Notes: generated from the letters alone by a model not told the origin. A DNA stretch of 64,000 nucleotides from VFMC01 sp963791635 (GCA_963791635.1 CAWBTC010000008.1:1-64000), one strand, 5' to 3'; positions 47,251-55,233 are shown, counted from the stretch's first letter. Numbers and translations: made by a program.

Positions 47251-47280
47251 TTGACAGGTAACCACATTTGTGGGTATCGT
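47251..47280 (+). promoter_or_regulatory. Promoter of the antitoxin gene with built-in operator
   Basis: TTGACA (47251-47256) and TATCGT (47275-47280) are 18 bp apart. The spacer holds an inverted repeat GTAACCACATTTGTGGGTAT (47258-47277) that runs into the -10. A repressor bound there would exclude polymerase. The same arrangement occurs at 53013-53039 on the other strand. Autoregulation by the Phd-type protein encoded just downstream is the simplest reading. Confidence 0.65.
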
Positions 47281-47289
47281 CCGGACGGT

Positions 47290-47327
47290 CCTTCTGGGCC
47301 TGTCCACCCAGGATCTCACCCAGAAGG
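47290..47327 (+). promoter_or_regulatory. Leader hairpin covering the ribosome binding site
   Basis: CCTTCTGGG (47290-47298) is the exact complement of CCCAGAAGG (47319-47327), and the latter contains the AGAAGG ribosome binding site of the antitoxin gene. A second pairing, CTGGG with CCCAG at 47307-47311, uses the same upstream bases and would free the site. The leader could therefore switch between closed and open forms. Confidence 0.45.
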
Positions 47328-47336
47328 GACTTTTCC

Positions 47337-47803
47337 TTGACTGATCTCGATGAATCGATCGGCGTCCGAGAACTTTCGCACGACACGACGAAGGTGCTGC
47401 GAGAGATCGAGGAAAACCAGCGCCTAGTCCAAGTGACGAAGCACGGGAAGATTGTCGCGTTGATCATTCCTACCTCCGTGCCGTCGCTCGTAAACAGTTG
47501 GCTTGACCTGAACCCGGCCCGAGCGGCCCTATTCCGAAGGGCCACAGGCCAGGCATTGCCTGGCATTGCTACTCCGGGGCAAACGGCAGCGACGCCGGAC
47601 GACCCTGTAATGGTGACTGTTGGGGTCAAGGAGTTCGCGGAGGCGACCTCCGAATATCTGAGACGGGCCGAGAATGGCGACTGGGTCTTGCTACGGCGTC
47701 ATGGCGCGCCGATAGCGCTGCTGGTCAGATTTTTCGCTGCCAGAACTTGTGCGCTTGTCAATGCAACGACAGTAGACACCGCTCGGAGGGAGCGGCCTTA
47801 CCT
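47337..47803 (+). pseudogene. Tandem Phd/YefM-type antitoxin gene, interrupted by an insertion sequence
   Basis: TTG 47337, after a GAAGGGA ribosome binding site, opens a protein with two Phd-like folds: GVRELSHDTTKVLREIEENQRLVQVTKHGKIVALIIP and VGVKEFAEATSEYLRRAENGDWVLLRRHGAPIALLV (each motif spans about 37 residues). A single Phd domain is the norm; two in one chain is unusual. At RERPYL the frame enters an ISL3-type element. Skipping the element and one target-repeat copy continues the frame at 49226 as PIGVGARYGVRDPPSGGLA and stops at 49286. So the ancestral protein was about 175 residues and only its last 20 or so codons are displaced; the truncated form may still act. No recognisable toxin gene follows; a 47-codon frame at 49283-49426 overlaps the old stop. 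Confidence 0.7.
47796..47803. repeat. 8-bp target-site duplication, left copy
   Basis: CCTTACCT directly precedes the left inverted repeat of the insertion sequence; an identical copy at 49218-49225 follows the right one. Eight bases is the duplication length typical of ISL3-family elements. Confidence 0.9.
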
Positions 47804-49217
47804 GGCTCTACGCGTGAGCGTGGGGACGCCTGGTTCTGAGGATGGGTGGGGTGGGCTTGTTCGGCCAGGTTGGTTTGCCGGCGCGGAGTAGCACGCGGAG
47901 GCGGTAGTGCTCGAAGTTCTCGAACCCGCGGCCGCAGCGTTTGACCTCTTTGACGAGCAGGTTCAGGCCTTCGGTCGGCCCGTTGGATGCGCCGGTGCTG
48001 TGGTGGGCGAGGATCTCGGTGCGCCACCGTTTCAGGGTGTCGCCGAGCGAGCGGATCTCGGGCACTGCGTCGGCGTGGCAGCCGGCGATGGTCTTGTCCA
48101 ACAGCACTTCGGCTTCGGTCGGGTCGTTGGTGAGGTACACGTCGCGAACGGATTCTTTGGCGAGCCAGGCGCCGAGGAGCTCGTCGTGGGGGTCGCCGGC
48201 GCGCAGACCGAGCAGCATCCGCTTCGTCACCGCCTTCGGTGACGCGTTCGACGCGGCGAGAAGGATCTTACGGATCTTGAACAACGGGTCGGCCTTGCGG
48301 CCACGGTGGCCGAGCTGTTCGTTCTGGACCCGCCGGCGCACGGTGTCCATGCACCGGTTCGCGACGCGCACCACATGGAACGGATCCGCGACACGCACGC
48401 AGTGATCGAGGTGCGGCGACAGCCCAGCGCGATACGACTCGGCCAGATCCGTGGCCACGACTTCGATCCTGGCGATCCATGCCGGGTCCGCGTTCGCGCA
48501 CCAACGCCGCAGATCAGCCGCGCTGTTGCCTGGTGTCATGTCGATCATCGCTCGCCGCTCCAAATCGACGAGCCCGGTCACGTACTTGGTGGCCACACCT
48601 GGGCGGGCTGCCTGGAAGCTGGTCTCATCAACGCCCAACTTGGTGACGGTGCCGACCCGATCCGGCGAGTCGACCAGCGCGGTGCCGTGCTCGATCACCG
48701 CGTTCATCACCGTCCACCAACACACCCCGAACTCGCGTGCCACCGCCGCGACCGGGCGGGCTTGCTGGCCGACCTGGCGACACGCCTCGACACCAGCACG
48801 GCGGGTCAACACCGCCGTCGCATCCAACGCATCGACGTGCTCGGTCCACGTCTTCATCTCACACAACACCTCGCGGCACCGCCACCGCCGGCGACGCACA
48901 TCCAACCGGACCGCCTGCCCGAAACACGACAGATCACGCACCGAACGCGTGACGCGGTCCTGCGCCTCAGCACGCACCCCACACGCCGGGCACCACCCAA
49001 TCGTCGCGGTCGTCTCGACCGTCACGACCAACTCGTTGTCGCCGTCGGTCACCTCGAGCACAACCATGCCCGGCAAGCCCAACAACCTCTTCACCATCGC
49101 GATACCGTCCGACACGCCAGGGGTTCCTTCCAGCTGCAGTCCTCGACAAACCGCAACCATGATCGAACCCCTGGCACCAACCGCGGATCACCCGTCCCCA
49201 CCGCTACGCGGAGAGCC
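47804..49217 (-). mobile_element. Complete ISL3-family insertion sequence (1414 bp)
   Basis: The ends are imperfect inverted repeats: GGCTCTACGCGTGAGCGTGG on the left and GGCTCTCCGCGTAGCGGTGG on the right (read inward), each continuing GGACG. An exact 8-bp direct repeat CCTTACCT flanks the element on both sides. A single full-length transposase gene fills it. Perfect target repeats and an open transposase frame indicate a recent insertion, here into the tandem Phd antitoxin gene. Confidence 0.93.
47808..49115 (-). CDS. ISL3-family transposase
   Basis: The 435-residue product has the N-terminal zinc finger WCPACGVRAEAQDR followed by RRRWRCREVLC, a helix-turn-helix (VAAVAREFGVCWWTVMNAV), and the DDE catalytic domain: LGVDETSF, VVATDLAESY, and the Glu in GASNGPTEGLNLLVKEVKR. 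GTG 49115 is preferred since GGAAGGAA lies upstream; ATG 49160 and ATG 49097 are in-frame alternatives. The stop codon lies inside the left inverted repeat, as often seen in compact elements. Confidence 0.92.
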   Translation of the reverse strand: MSDGIAMVKRLLGLPGMVVLEVTDGDNELVVTVETTATIGWCPACGVRAEAQDRVTRSVRDLSCFGQAVRLDVRRRRWRCREVLCEMKTWTEHVDALDATAVLTRRAGVEACRQVGQQARPVAAVAREFGVCWWTVMNAVIEHGTALVDSPDRVGTVTKLGVDETSFQAARPGVATKYVTGLVDLERRAMIDMTPGNSAADLRRWCANADPAWIARIEVVATDLAESYRAGLSPHLDHCVRVADPFHVVRVANRCMDTVRRRVQNEQLGHRGRKADPLFKIRKILLAASNASPKAVTKRMLLGLRAGDPHDELLGAWLAKESVRDVYLTNDPTEAEVLLDKTIAGCHADAVPEIRSLGDTLKRWRTEILAHHSTGASNGPTEGLNLLVKEVKRCGRGFENFEHYRLRVLLRAGKPTWPNKPTPPILRTRRPHAHA

Positions 49218-49225
49218 CCTTACCT
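49218..49225. repeat. 8-bp target-site duplication, right copy
   Basis: CCTTACCT, identical to 47796-47803, abuts the right inverted repeat of the insertion sequence and fixes its boundary. Confidence 0.9.
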
Positions 49226-49294
49226 TCCGATTGGCGTTGGCGCTAGATACGGAGTCCGAGACCCTCCTTCAGGAGGTCTCGCATGAACTTGATC

Positions 49295-49672
49295 TCAAGA
49301 ACGGACGACTGTCGAAGCGAAGCCTTGGTAGAAGCTGACCGATCTCCTGCCAAGTTGTCGTGGAACAGCACGATCCAGAACCCGACCTGCAGAATCGAGT
49401 GGTTGTCCTGCGGAGGCCTTGGGTAGTGGAGGCCAGCGAGACACCGACGGAACTTTGTCGGGGTCGGCCCAATCAGGGTCGTTCACGAGGGAGGTCTCCG
49501 CTTGAAAGTCCAGCTCCTCCGTGGGGCAAAGTGGGAACTCTGCTCCGTCGTTGCACAGCTTACGAATCAGGTTCTTTTCCGCGCTCCACGGGATTCCGGC
49601 CCATGCGTCCCTGGCTGCGTCGGCAACGCGAATAGCGTGCTTCTTGCAGCCGCCTAGCTCGAAATCGCTCAT
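49295..49672 (-). CDS. Hypothetical protein, last gene of the cargo operon
   Basis: The 125-residue product begins MSDFELGGCKKHAIRVADAA and includes RDAWAGIPWSAEKNLIRKL and a Glu/Asp-rich middle. It has no signal peptide or membrane helix and matches no family I recognise. ATG 49672 overlaps the stop of the upstream gene by 4 nt, good evidence for real translation. Its final third is Arg/Ser-rich and may be out of frame after an indel. It converges on the displaced end of the antitoxin gene. Confidence 0.5.
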   Translation of the reverse strand: MSDFELGGCKKHAIRVADAARDAWAGIPWSAEKNLIRKLCNDGAEFPLCPTEELDFQAETSLVNDPDWADPDKVPSVSRWPPLPKASAGQPLDSAGRVLDRAVPRQLGRRSVSFYQGFASTVVRS

Positions 49673-50540
49673 TTCCGCCAAACCTCACATCCCTGGCGCA
49701 GTTCTTCCCCAATCGCGGGCGGCCCGCGCACCGCACTGGCGAAGACTGCCATGCGAGTCGTGTGAGTGTAGCGGAGCAGCTCCGCGATGTACCTCGAGAC
49801 TCGACCGCGGGGTCGAAGCAACGCGAAGAATTCCACGCTCCTGAGCGTTAGCAGAGCCGACTAGCTCAGCCTGCATGTCCTCCACACAGTTCTTCAGAAC
49901 AAGAACACGAGAGCGGGAAGAAACGCCCAGGCCAGCATCCGTCGAGTTGGGAGCCCAAGAGATCTCGAAGGAGAAGCTCTCAATCGGCATGGACCGATGT
50001 CGGTCCGCCGAGAACCGAACTTCGACGGTCGATTCGGAGCTGACGCACATGCGATCATTGCGCACAGAGTGAGACTTCGGGACGGAGGCCAGACCAAGTC
50101 TGAGTGGACTGCCCGCTGTTGCGTCCACGATGGAAGGTAATGAACGCTCACTCTGTCGACTCCACCGATTGAGAGACTCATCGGAAGGAGTTCCCCCAGC
50201 TCAGCATCCACGAGGAGGAACGTGGATGAAATCGGCTCATCGGCAGTGATCTCGGCGGCAACCGCGGCTCTGCGTTGCATGGAGTTGAGTGCAGCGATCA
50301 CCGCCCTGGTGTGTTCTTGCAGCGACTTGCCGATCGGACCCGGAAGCAGCCGTCTTGACCCAACCGTTCGACGATTGCCCTCAGGTCCCTGCACTGGGCT
50401 TCTACCGAAACCGTGGTGTACCTGACCCCCGGCCCGGAGAGAAGGCGAGCCCATCATCCGCACGGAAGTAGACCTCCTCCGACTCAGCGAGTGCCAGGTG
50501 ATCAGCGAGAATCTAGCGAACTAGGGAGTGCTCGGAGGCT
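49669..50540 (-). pseudogene. Hypothetical cargo protein, several frameshifts
   Basis: Coherent pieces appear in changing frames: ADHLALAESEEVYFRADDGL (about 50505-50440), RYTTVSVEAQCRDLRAIVER (about 50420-50360), KSLQEHTRAVIAALNSMQRR (about 50330-50100), SVRNDRMCVSSESTVEVRFS (about 50080-49820), and SRYIAELLRYTHTTRMAVFA running to the TGA at 49669. Together they would form a soluble protein of roughly 290 residues. The last piece ends in an ATGA overlap with the next gene. No domain is recognised. The start is not defined; the breaks are probably sequence errors. Confidence 0.45.
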
Positions 50541-50564
50541 GCTTGACCGAGTTCTCTTTCTGAC

Positions 50565-50768
50565 TCAACTCTTAGGCATCCGAGTAGACGGCCAAGTCGA
50601 GTTACAGGGATCAAGAATCTCGAAGTCATCCGGATTTCCCGTATCGAACATCTTTTCATCGGCCGATTTCGTCTGTGTCGCCTTAAGAGGAATGAATCTC
50701 AGTGCACCATCGATCCCTGAGGGAATCTTCTTCTCAGTCACTCCACCTGCGGAAGAGTAGACCATCAC
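50565..50768 (-). CDS. Small hypothetical protein
   Basis: The 67-residue product (MMVYSSAGGVTEKKIPSGID, later KMFDTGNPDDFEILDPCNST) starts in an ATGA overlap with the stop of the gene before it. The composition is normal for a soluble protein. A coherent stretch in another frame just after its stop (RVESERELGQAASEHSLVR) hints that the real gene is slightly longer. No family is recognised. Confidence 0.4.
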   Translation of the reverse strand: MMVYSSAGGVTEKKIPSGIDGALRFIPLKATQTKSADEKMFDTGNPDDFEILDPCNSTWPSTRMPKS

Positions 50769-51194
50769 ATGCCTCCGCTTTGCTCAAGAGCAACAAATGT
50801 AGCCTCTCGCGCTCCATACACCTCCAAAGCGCCGAGTACTTCCATTCGAATTCCATGAAGACGGGGTTTCGCTACGACTTCGGCGGCGGCGCCCAAATAG
50901 AGCTTGAACCTCGATTGGAGCGACGGTTGGAACTCAACATCGCTGAGAGAAGCTGACAGGACGCCGAGGCGAATCAGCGTCGAGATGAGTGAATCCAGGG
51001 CGATTCTGGTCCCTATAGAACACCAGAAGTCCAACGGGATCGGGTTGTGCCACCGGCGAAGCCGGTTCTGGCGGGTCCGTAGACATAGGAAGGGCCAACA
51101 AATGACCCCCTACTCTCGACCGATCTTGCTGGAGGCCATCGACGAGAAGATCAAGGTCCTCCGGGTTCAGAAACTGATGACTAGATAGAGCCAT
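50765..51194 (-). CDS. GAF-like C-terminal segment of a cargo protein, one frameshift
   Basis: From about 51194 the frame reads SSHQFLNPEDLDLLVDGLQQ, then VGGHLLALPMSTDP and PVGLLVFYRD, which looks like the second half of a GAF domain. Near 51000 it shifts to ALDSLISTLIRLGVLSASLS and ends LEQSGGM at 50765. Upstream in this same frame the sequence continues in sense (RLIDSGQRQM), so it is probably not a separate gene but the continuation of the 51215-51862 segment after an indel near 51215-51230. Confidence 0.45.
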
Positions 51195-51214
51195 CTGTCG
51201 CTGACCCGAGTCGA

Positions 51215-51862
51215 TCAGACGCGCAGCGGTTCGCGTGTCGACATTATCGAGTCGATAAGCGCAGTGCGTGCGCGGGTACTCCCCAGCCGTTCACTGGGCA
51301 AGGAGCAAACTGGGACGAGCGCTTCAAATCGCACGCCGGAGCGAAGTACGACTGCGGCATCGAATTGGAACACTTTCGCCATCTTCGCCAGCGCGCCAGA
51401 AAGCACACGCGGTTCGTCTGTCAGGTGCGAATAGGCACCCGCTACAAACTTGGCAGCCTCGAAACCGTTGGCTAAGTTTAGTTGGGCTAGACGATCGAGC
51501 GCTACCGTAGCGATCAGTCGAAACTCCTCCGAGGAGTCCGTCTTATGGACCACGTACTGCTCGTGTGATCCAGCTAGAGCAACCCCTCGGTGCTCCCCTC
51601 GAAGGCATGTAGCCACCAGCGTACGAAGACCTTCTGCTTGAACGAAGTCGGGAGCAGCGACGACGCCCCTCGCCTCTTCGCTGTCAGACTCCAACCAGAT
51701 CGTGCCGCCGGCGGCGGCGCAAGAGCCTGCTAGGCCCTGGGGAGGTACGAGCCTAAACAGGTCCTGAGCGACTCCATTGCTTCGATGGCCGACTTCCTCG
51801 ATGAGAAAGAGCGCTCCGTCGAAGTCGTCAGTGTCCTGGAGCCACAGCTGAAGGTAGGTCAT
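51215..51862 (-). CDS. GAF-like segment of a cargo protein
   Basis: The 215-residue open frame has one full GAF-like unit (LQLWLQDTDDFDGALFLIEE, SCAAAGGTIWLESDSEEARG, VATCLRGEHRGVALAGSHEQ) and the start of a second (MAKVFQFDAAVVLRSGVRFE). GAF domains bind small ligands or nucleotides. It begins in an overlap with the previous segment's stop, but the text reads through smoothly (DILSDGFDPIL then MTYLQLWL), so a single indel near 51860 would merge them. The catalytic output, if any, is not visible. Confidence 0.5.
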   Translation of the reverse strand: MTYLQLWLQDTDDFDGALFLIEEVGHRSNGVAQDLFRLVPPQGLAGSCAAAGGTIWLESDSEEARGVVAAPDFVQAEGLRTLVATCLRGEHRGVALAGSHEQYVVHKTDSSEEFRLIATVALDRLAQLNLANGFEAAKFVAGAYSHLTDEPRVLSGALAKMAKVFQFDAAVVLRSGVRFEALVPVCSLPSERLGSTRARTALIDSIMSTREPLRV

Positions 51863-52339
51863 GCCAAGATTGGATCGAAGCCATCCGAAAGGATGTCAAG
51901 AACCTCTGATCGGGATTGTGCTCGGGAGATCTCGAGGAATGCTGAGATCATGGGACAGAGCCCGAAACCCCGTGTCGCGCACAGAGGTTTCCAGCGGAAG
52001 CAGTGGGACGTTCTGGGCATCAAGAACAGTGGAGAAAGAATGCAACTCTCGGGTACCGATCGCGGTAAAGAGGAAGCGTGAATCATTTCGATCCGTCGCC
52101 AGAAGGTACCCGAGCACTGGATCTGTTGCCAGACAATCATCCGGGAGACCCTTGCCGCTAAGCGTCAGCGCAACCGGGATTGGTGAGTCCAGCCAAACGA
52201 GGTCGGCATCGTTCGGTGTGGTTGCAAGGCCCACGGTCACAGTCAGGGTGCCGACTACCGCTATGACGCCGAACGAAGCAAGGCTTCTTAGAAGACCGGA
52301 AAAGTAGCGACCAGTTAGCCTTTCATCACAGTAGGCCAA
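51859..52339 (-). CDS. Membrane segment of a cargo protein, one frameshift
   Basis: After a charged stretch (RVLAYCDERLTGRYFSGLLR) comes one transmembrane helix (LASFGVIAVVGTLTVTVGLA) and a mostly extracytoplasmic region (WLDSPIPVALTLSGKGLPDD). Near 51950 the frame shifts to AFLEISRAQSRSEVLDILSD. No ATG or GTG is available at the N-terminal end; only TTG 52339. The preceding frame and this one read on sensibly if an indel near 52380 is assumed, so this is likely the middle of one long membrane protein. Confidence 0.45.
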
Positions 52340-52364
52340 GACTCGATCAGCTACTAGCCTGAAA

Positions 52365-52772
52365 TCACTCTCGGTGATCGTGCCCTCGTCTCGAGGTCCA
52401 GAGCCGTCTAACCGACTCTACATCAGGGGGCAAGAGCTCCATCCGACTCCGGTCGAGATCTCTGGTCAGTTGTTGGGTGGCTGCCTTCTTCGACCGGTCG
52501 TCCATTTGCCGAAGCAGGTCACGAATTGTTGTAGGACGGGGGCCGAGAACCTTTGACGCTGAAAATATCACCATGCCGATTGACACCATAGTCAACACGG
52601 CTGCTCCAAGAAGCACCACGATGCGAGATGTGTGGAATTCCTTGTTGGTTGGATACACCGTCGGTGCCAGCGCTATAAGCGCCGAGGCTAGCGCAACTGC
52701 GCCGGCCATGATCCATTTCGTCGTGGCCCGAAGCTCATCGGCTTTGGATATGCGTGGCTCGGAATCGCTCAT
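52365..52772 (-). CDS. Two-helix membrane protein, first segment of the cargo operon
   Basis: ATG 52772 opens a 135-residue product with a short polar N-terminus (ISKADELRATTKW), two transmembrane helices (IMAGAVALASALIALAPTVY and IVVLLGAAVLTMVSIGMVIF) and a charged C-terminal part (TIRDLLRQMDDRSKKAATQQ). The ELRATTKW-helix-loop-helix layout recurs in actinobacterial island proteins of unknown role. It is the first gene after the operator promoter at 53.0 kb and probably the N-terminus of the GAF-containing membrane protein that follows. Confidence 0.55.
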   Translation of the reverse strand: MSDSEPRISKADELRATTKWIMAGAVALASALIALAPTVYPTNKEFHTSRIVVLLGAAVLTMVSIGMVIFSASKVLGPRPTTIRDLLRQMDDRSKKAATQQLTRDLDRSRMELLPPDVESVRRLWTSRRGHDHRE

Positions 52773-52998
52773 CAAGTCTTCTTTCGAGTATTTCCCAAGA
52801 GGGGCGCAGCACCTGCTGCGCCCCTCGGGGTATGGGTTCGGTTCAGTCAAGTCGGCTGTGCGGTGGTCTCTCCTCGTTCTTTCGGGTCGGTGGTCCGTCG
52901 GACCTTCGCTGTTCTTGTGCTCGATGTCCTGCGTTTCTTGGCTATCCCCTCCTAAGTCTCTGGGCCTCGTCTCGCATGTCTCTTCGGTGTCTCCTTCC

Positions 52999-53039
52999 TT
53001 GTGGTTACAAAAGTAACCACAAGTGTGGGCACGCGTCAA
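52999..53039 (-). promoter_or_regulatory. Promoter of the cargo operon with the same operator
   Basis: On the minus strand TTGACG (53039-53034) is followed after one base by the 20-bp site whose plus-strand form is GTAACCACAAGTGTGGGCAC (53013-53032), then TTT completes a TACTTT -10. A further copy of the half-site makes a perfect inverted repeat TTGTGGTTAC-AAAA-GTAACCACAA at 52999-53022. The -35, one-base gap and 20-bp operator order is identical to that of the antitoxin promoter at 47251. It drives the minus-strand genes from 52772 to 49295. Confidence 0.65.
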
Positions 53040-53067
53040 GCAGAAAGTTGAGATCAATGCGAGTGCG

Positions 53068-54410
53068 TCACTCCAGGAAGAGTGCAGCCACGGAGCCCGC
53101 GGCCTCATCGTGCAACGTGGGGCCGACGTGGCTGTACATGCCCAGGGTGATCGAGATGGTGGAGTGGCCGAAGCGTTCCTGGACGACTCTCGGGTGGATG
53201 CCTCGCTCGAGGGCGAGGGTTGCCCAGGTGTGGCGGAGGCCGTGCAGCGAGAGGTACGGGAGGTCGTACTTCGTCGACGCGGCGGAGGAACGTTGCGCTC
53301 ACGGCGTCGGGCTTGAGCCACTGGCCCTCGGGCTGCTGGAACACGAGGCCATGATCGTCGAAGCCTGAGCCGATGAGCATCCGCTCTTCGAGCATGCGCT
53401 TGCGGTGCTCACGCAGGACGGCGACCGTCGCCTTGTCGAGGGCGATCGGCCGGCGCCCGCTCAGCGTCTTCGGCTCGCCGTACTTCACCTTGCTGCGGGT
53501 CTGGGTCAAGGTCTGCACGACACGCAGTCGTCCGGCATCGAGGTCGAGGTCCGACCAGCGAAGCCCGAGCGCTTCGCCGCGGCGCATGCCCGTCGTGGCG
53601 AGCAGCACCCACAACGGGTGCAGTCGCTCGTCTTCGCGGGCCGACTCGGCGAGGAAGGAGCGCAGAGTCGGCGCGTCCCACGCGTGGATGCCGTCGCTCT
53701 TCTGGCCGCCCTTCGGCGGGTTCGCAGCATCGGCGGGGTTGCGAGCCAGACGACCCCACCGGACGGCATCCTTGAACGCTCGGTGGATGATCGTGTGCAC
53801 GTAGTTGACGGTGCGCTTGTCGAGCCCGGGCCGCTGTCGGGCGGACGTCGTCGCGGGTTGCTTCGCACGGCGGAGCAGCGAGGCAAGCGTGTCCTTCGTG
53901 ATGTGCTCGGCCTCGGGCAGCTCGACACGCAACCGGTCGGCGGTTGCCTGCAACGTGAGGCCTTCGCTGCGGAGTTCGGTTGCCCGCTCGACGACTGCGG
54001 GGGAGTACCCCTTCCCCGTTCGTGACGGCAGGCAACGGCCGGCGGCGAGCAGATGCGCGTACAGCGTGTTGAGCACGCCGGCGTCGACCTTGGTGAGCTT
54101 CACGGCACCGATGTGCGCGACCACGTGGTTCTTCACGTTGCGCGAGTACGAGTCGAAGGTGCTCTCTCGCACGGTGGGCTCGATGGCCTTCAGCCAGTCA
54201 GTGAAGAAGTCGGCGACGGTCTGCTGGGATGGCTCGACATACTCGCCGCGATCGAACTTCGAGAGCAGGTCGATGCGACCGCGCTCGGCCTCGCGCTTGG
54301 TGTTGAAACCCGGAGTGCCACTTCTGGTGGCGCTTGCCCGTGGCGGGATCGGGGTCGAGCTCGATCTTCACGTACCAACGAGTGCCCTTCTTCACCACCG
54401 AGCCGCGCAT
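53068..54410 (-). pseudogene. Tyrosine integrase of the right-hand element, two frameshifts
   Basis: ATG 54410 has AAGGAG 4-9 nt upstream. Three frames join into about 447 residues: MRGSVVKKGTRWYVKIELDP (arm-binding), a core-binding domain from TKREAERGRIDLLSKFDRGE, an unusual internal insertion with a resolvase-like helix-turn-helix (SPAVVERATELRSEGLTLQATADRL), the catalytic Arg in TTGMRRGEALGLRW, and a C-terminal box visible only in a third frame: GLRHTWATLALERGIHPRVV, then FGHSTISITLGMYSH, ending at TGA 53068. Breaks lie near 54310 and 53280. All catalytic residues exist, so the enzyme may be intact in the organism. Confidence 0.85.
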
Positions 54411-54412
54411 GG

Positions 54413-54478
54413 CTACTCCTTCGTCGTGGGTCGCCGCCGCAGAGCCTGGGCGACATCGAGGGGTTCGAGTTCGTCCAT
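54413..54478 (-). CDS. 21-residue frame between the regulator genes and integrase
   Basis: MDELEPLDVAQALRRRPTTKE starts in a TGATG overlap with the stop of the small upstream frame and ends two bases before the integrase ATG, with the integrase ribosome binding site inside it. Such tight packing suggests a coupling peptide. No function is recognised. Confidence 0.3.
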   Translation of the reverse strand: MDELEPLDVAQALRRRPTTKE

Positions 54479-54615
54479 CACGGGCCCGTCGTGCGGTTGG
54501 GTCGGCCTTCTCGGCCCCGTCGCTTGATGTCGTCGAGGGCCGGCTGCACGAGCCGGTCGCCTTCGGCGAGCAACCGGAGCGCTTCCTCGGGGTCGGTGTC
54601 GCGCAGCCGGTCCAT
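54478..54615 (-). CDS. Small hypothetical protein upstream of integrase
   Basis: The 45-residue product (MDRLRDTDPEEALRLLAEGD, ending RRGREGRPNRTTGP) is helical and charged. Coherent sequence extends upstream of the ATG in the same frame (GSLLVELVKTTPV), so it may be longer or be the C-terminal part of the XRE-type regulator joined by an indel near 54670. It overlaps the following 21-codon frame. No family is recognised. Confidence 0.35.
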   Translation of the reverse strand: MDRLRDTDPEEALRLLAEGDRLVQPALDDIKRRGREGRPNRTTGP

Positions 54616-54667
54616 GCCGACCGGGGTCGTCTTCACCAACTCGACCAGCAGCGAGCCATCGAACCGA

Positions 54668-55233
54668 TCACCTCGTCTCTCGCGAGATCAGTCGCTTCAG
54701 GGACTCGGACTGGATCGCCTGGCGGCGGAGTTCGAGTTGTTCGCTCGGCCTTCTCCCGTGGTCCCGAAGGCGCGCGCGAGCGCAGCTTGGGTCTCGATGG
54801 AGTCCGGGCCGGTGAGCTCGCGAATTCGATCGAGCAGGGCTTGCCAACCCTCCGGCGTGCCGAGCACGAGCGTCGTGAGATCGGCGGCACGGAGATCATC
54901 TGCGAACTCTTGCCCGAGCAGCGGCTCGATGCCGTTCTGCGCCGCGCCGGGCGGCGGGATGAAGAACCAGCCGATCGGTCGGTTGAAGCAGCGGGCGAAC
55001 GCGACCACTTCGGCGACATCGATGTTGCGCCGGCGGTGGCTGTCGAAGGTCTTCTCGATCGCCGAGATGCCGGCCTGCTTCAGCTTCATGCCGAGGTACG
55101 GCTCGAGCATCTCGCTCGTCTGCGCCTGGGTCCAGCCGGCTTCCTCGCGTGCGCGCCGGAAGTTGTAGGCGACGACTTGGTGGACCGACCAGACCTTGTG
55201 GCCGGTGATCATGTACGACGCTCGGCTCGCCAT
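54668..55233 (-). CDS. XRE-family helix-turn-helix regulator
   Basis: ATG 55233 (or 55212) opens a protein with an N-terminal XRE domain: VAYNFRRAREEAGWTQAQTSEMLEPYLG and KQAGISAIEKTFDSHRRRNI, followed by a helical region with VAFARCFNRPIGWFFIPPPG as in phage-type repressors. Near 54715 the uncorrected frame turns to low-complexity sequence and stops at 54697; another frame continues naturally (SEQLELRRQAIQSESLKRLI) to TGA 54668. It is divergent from the excisionase-like gene and lies in the integrase operon, so it likely controls excision and transfer. Confidence 0.78.

Noticed and set aside
46883..47267. Two overlapping minus-strand frames between tRNA-Leu and the antitoxin gene
   Set aside because: They read through the tRNA or the G-tract, have no ribosome binding site and no coherent composition.
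49283..49426. 47-codon frame overlapping the displaced antitoxin stop, in the position of a toxin gene
   Set aside because: It has a good AGGAGG and an ATGA overlap, but the protein matches no toxin family and is very short; too weak to call a toxin.
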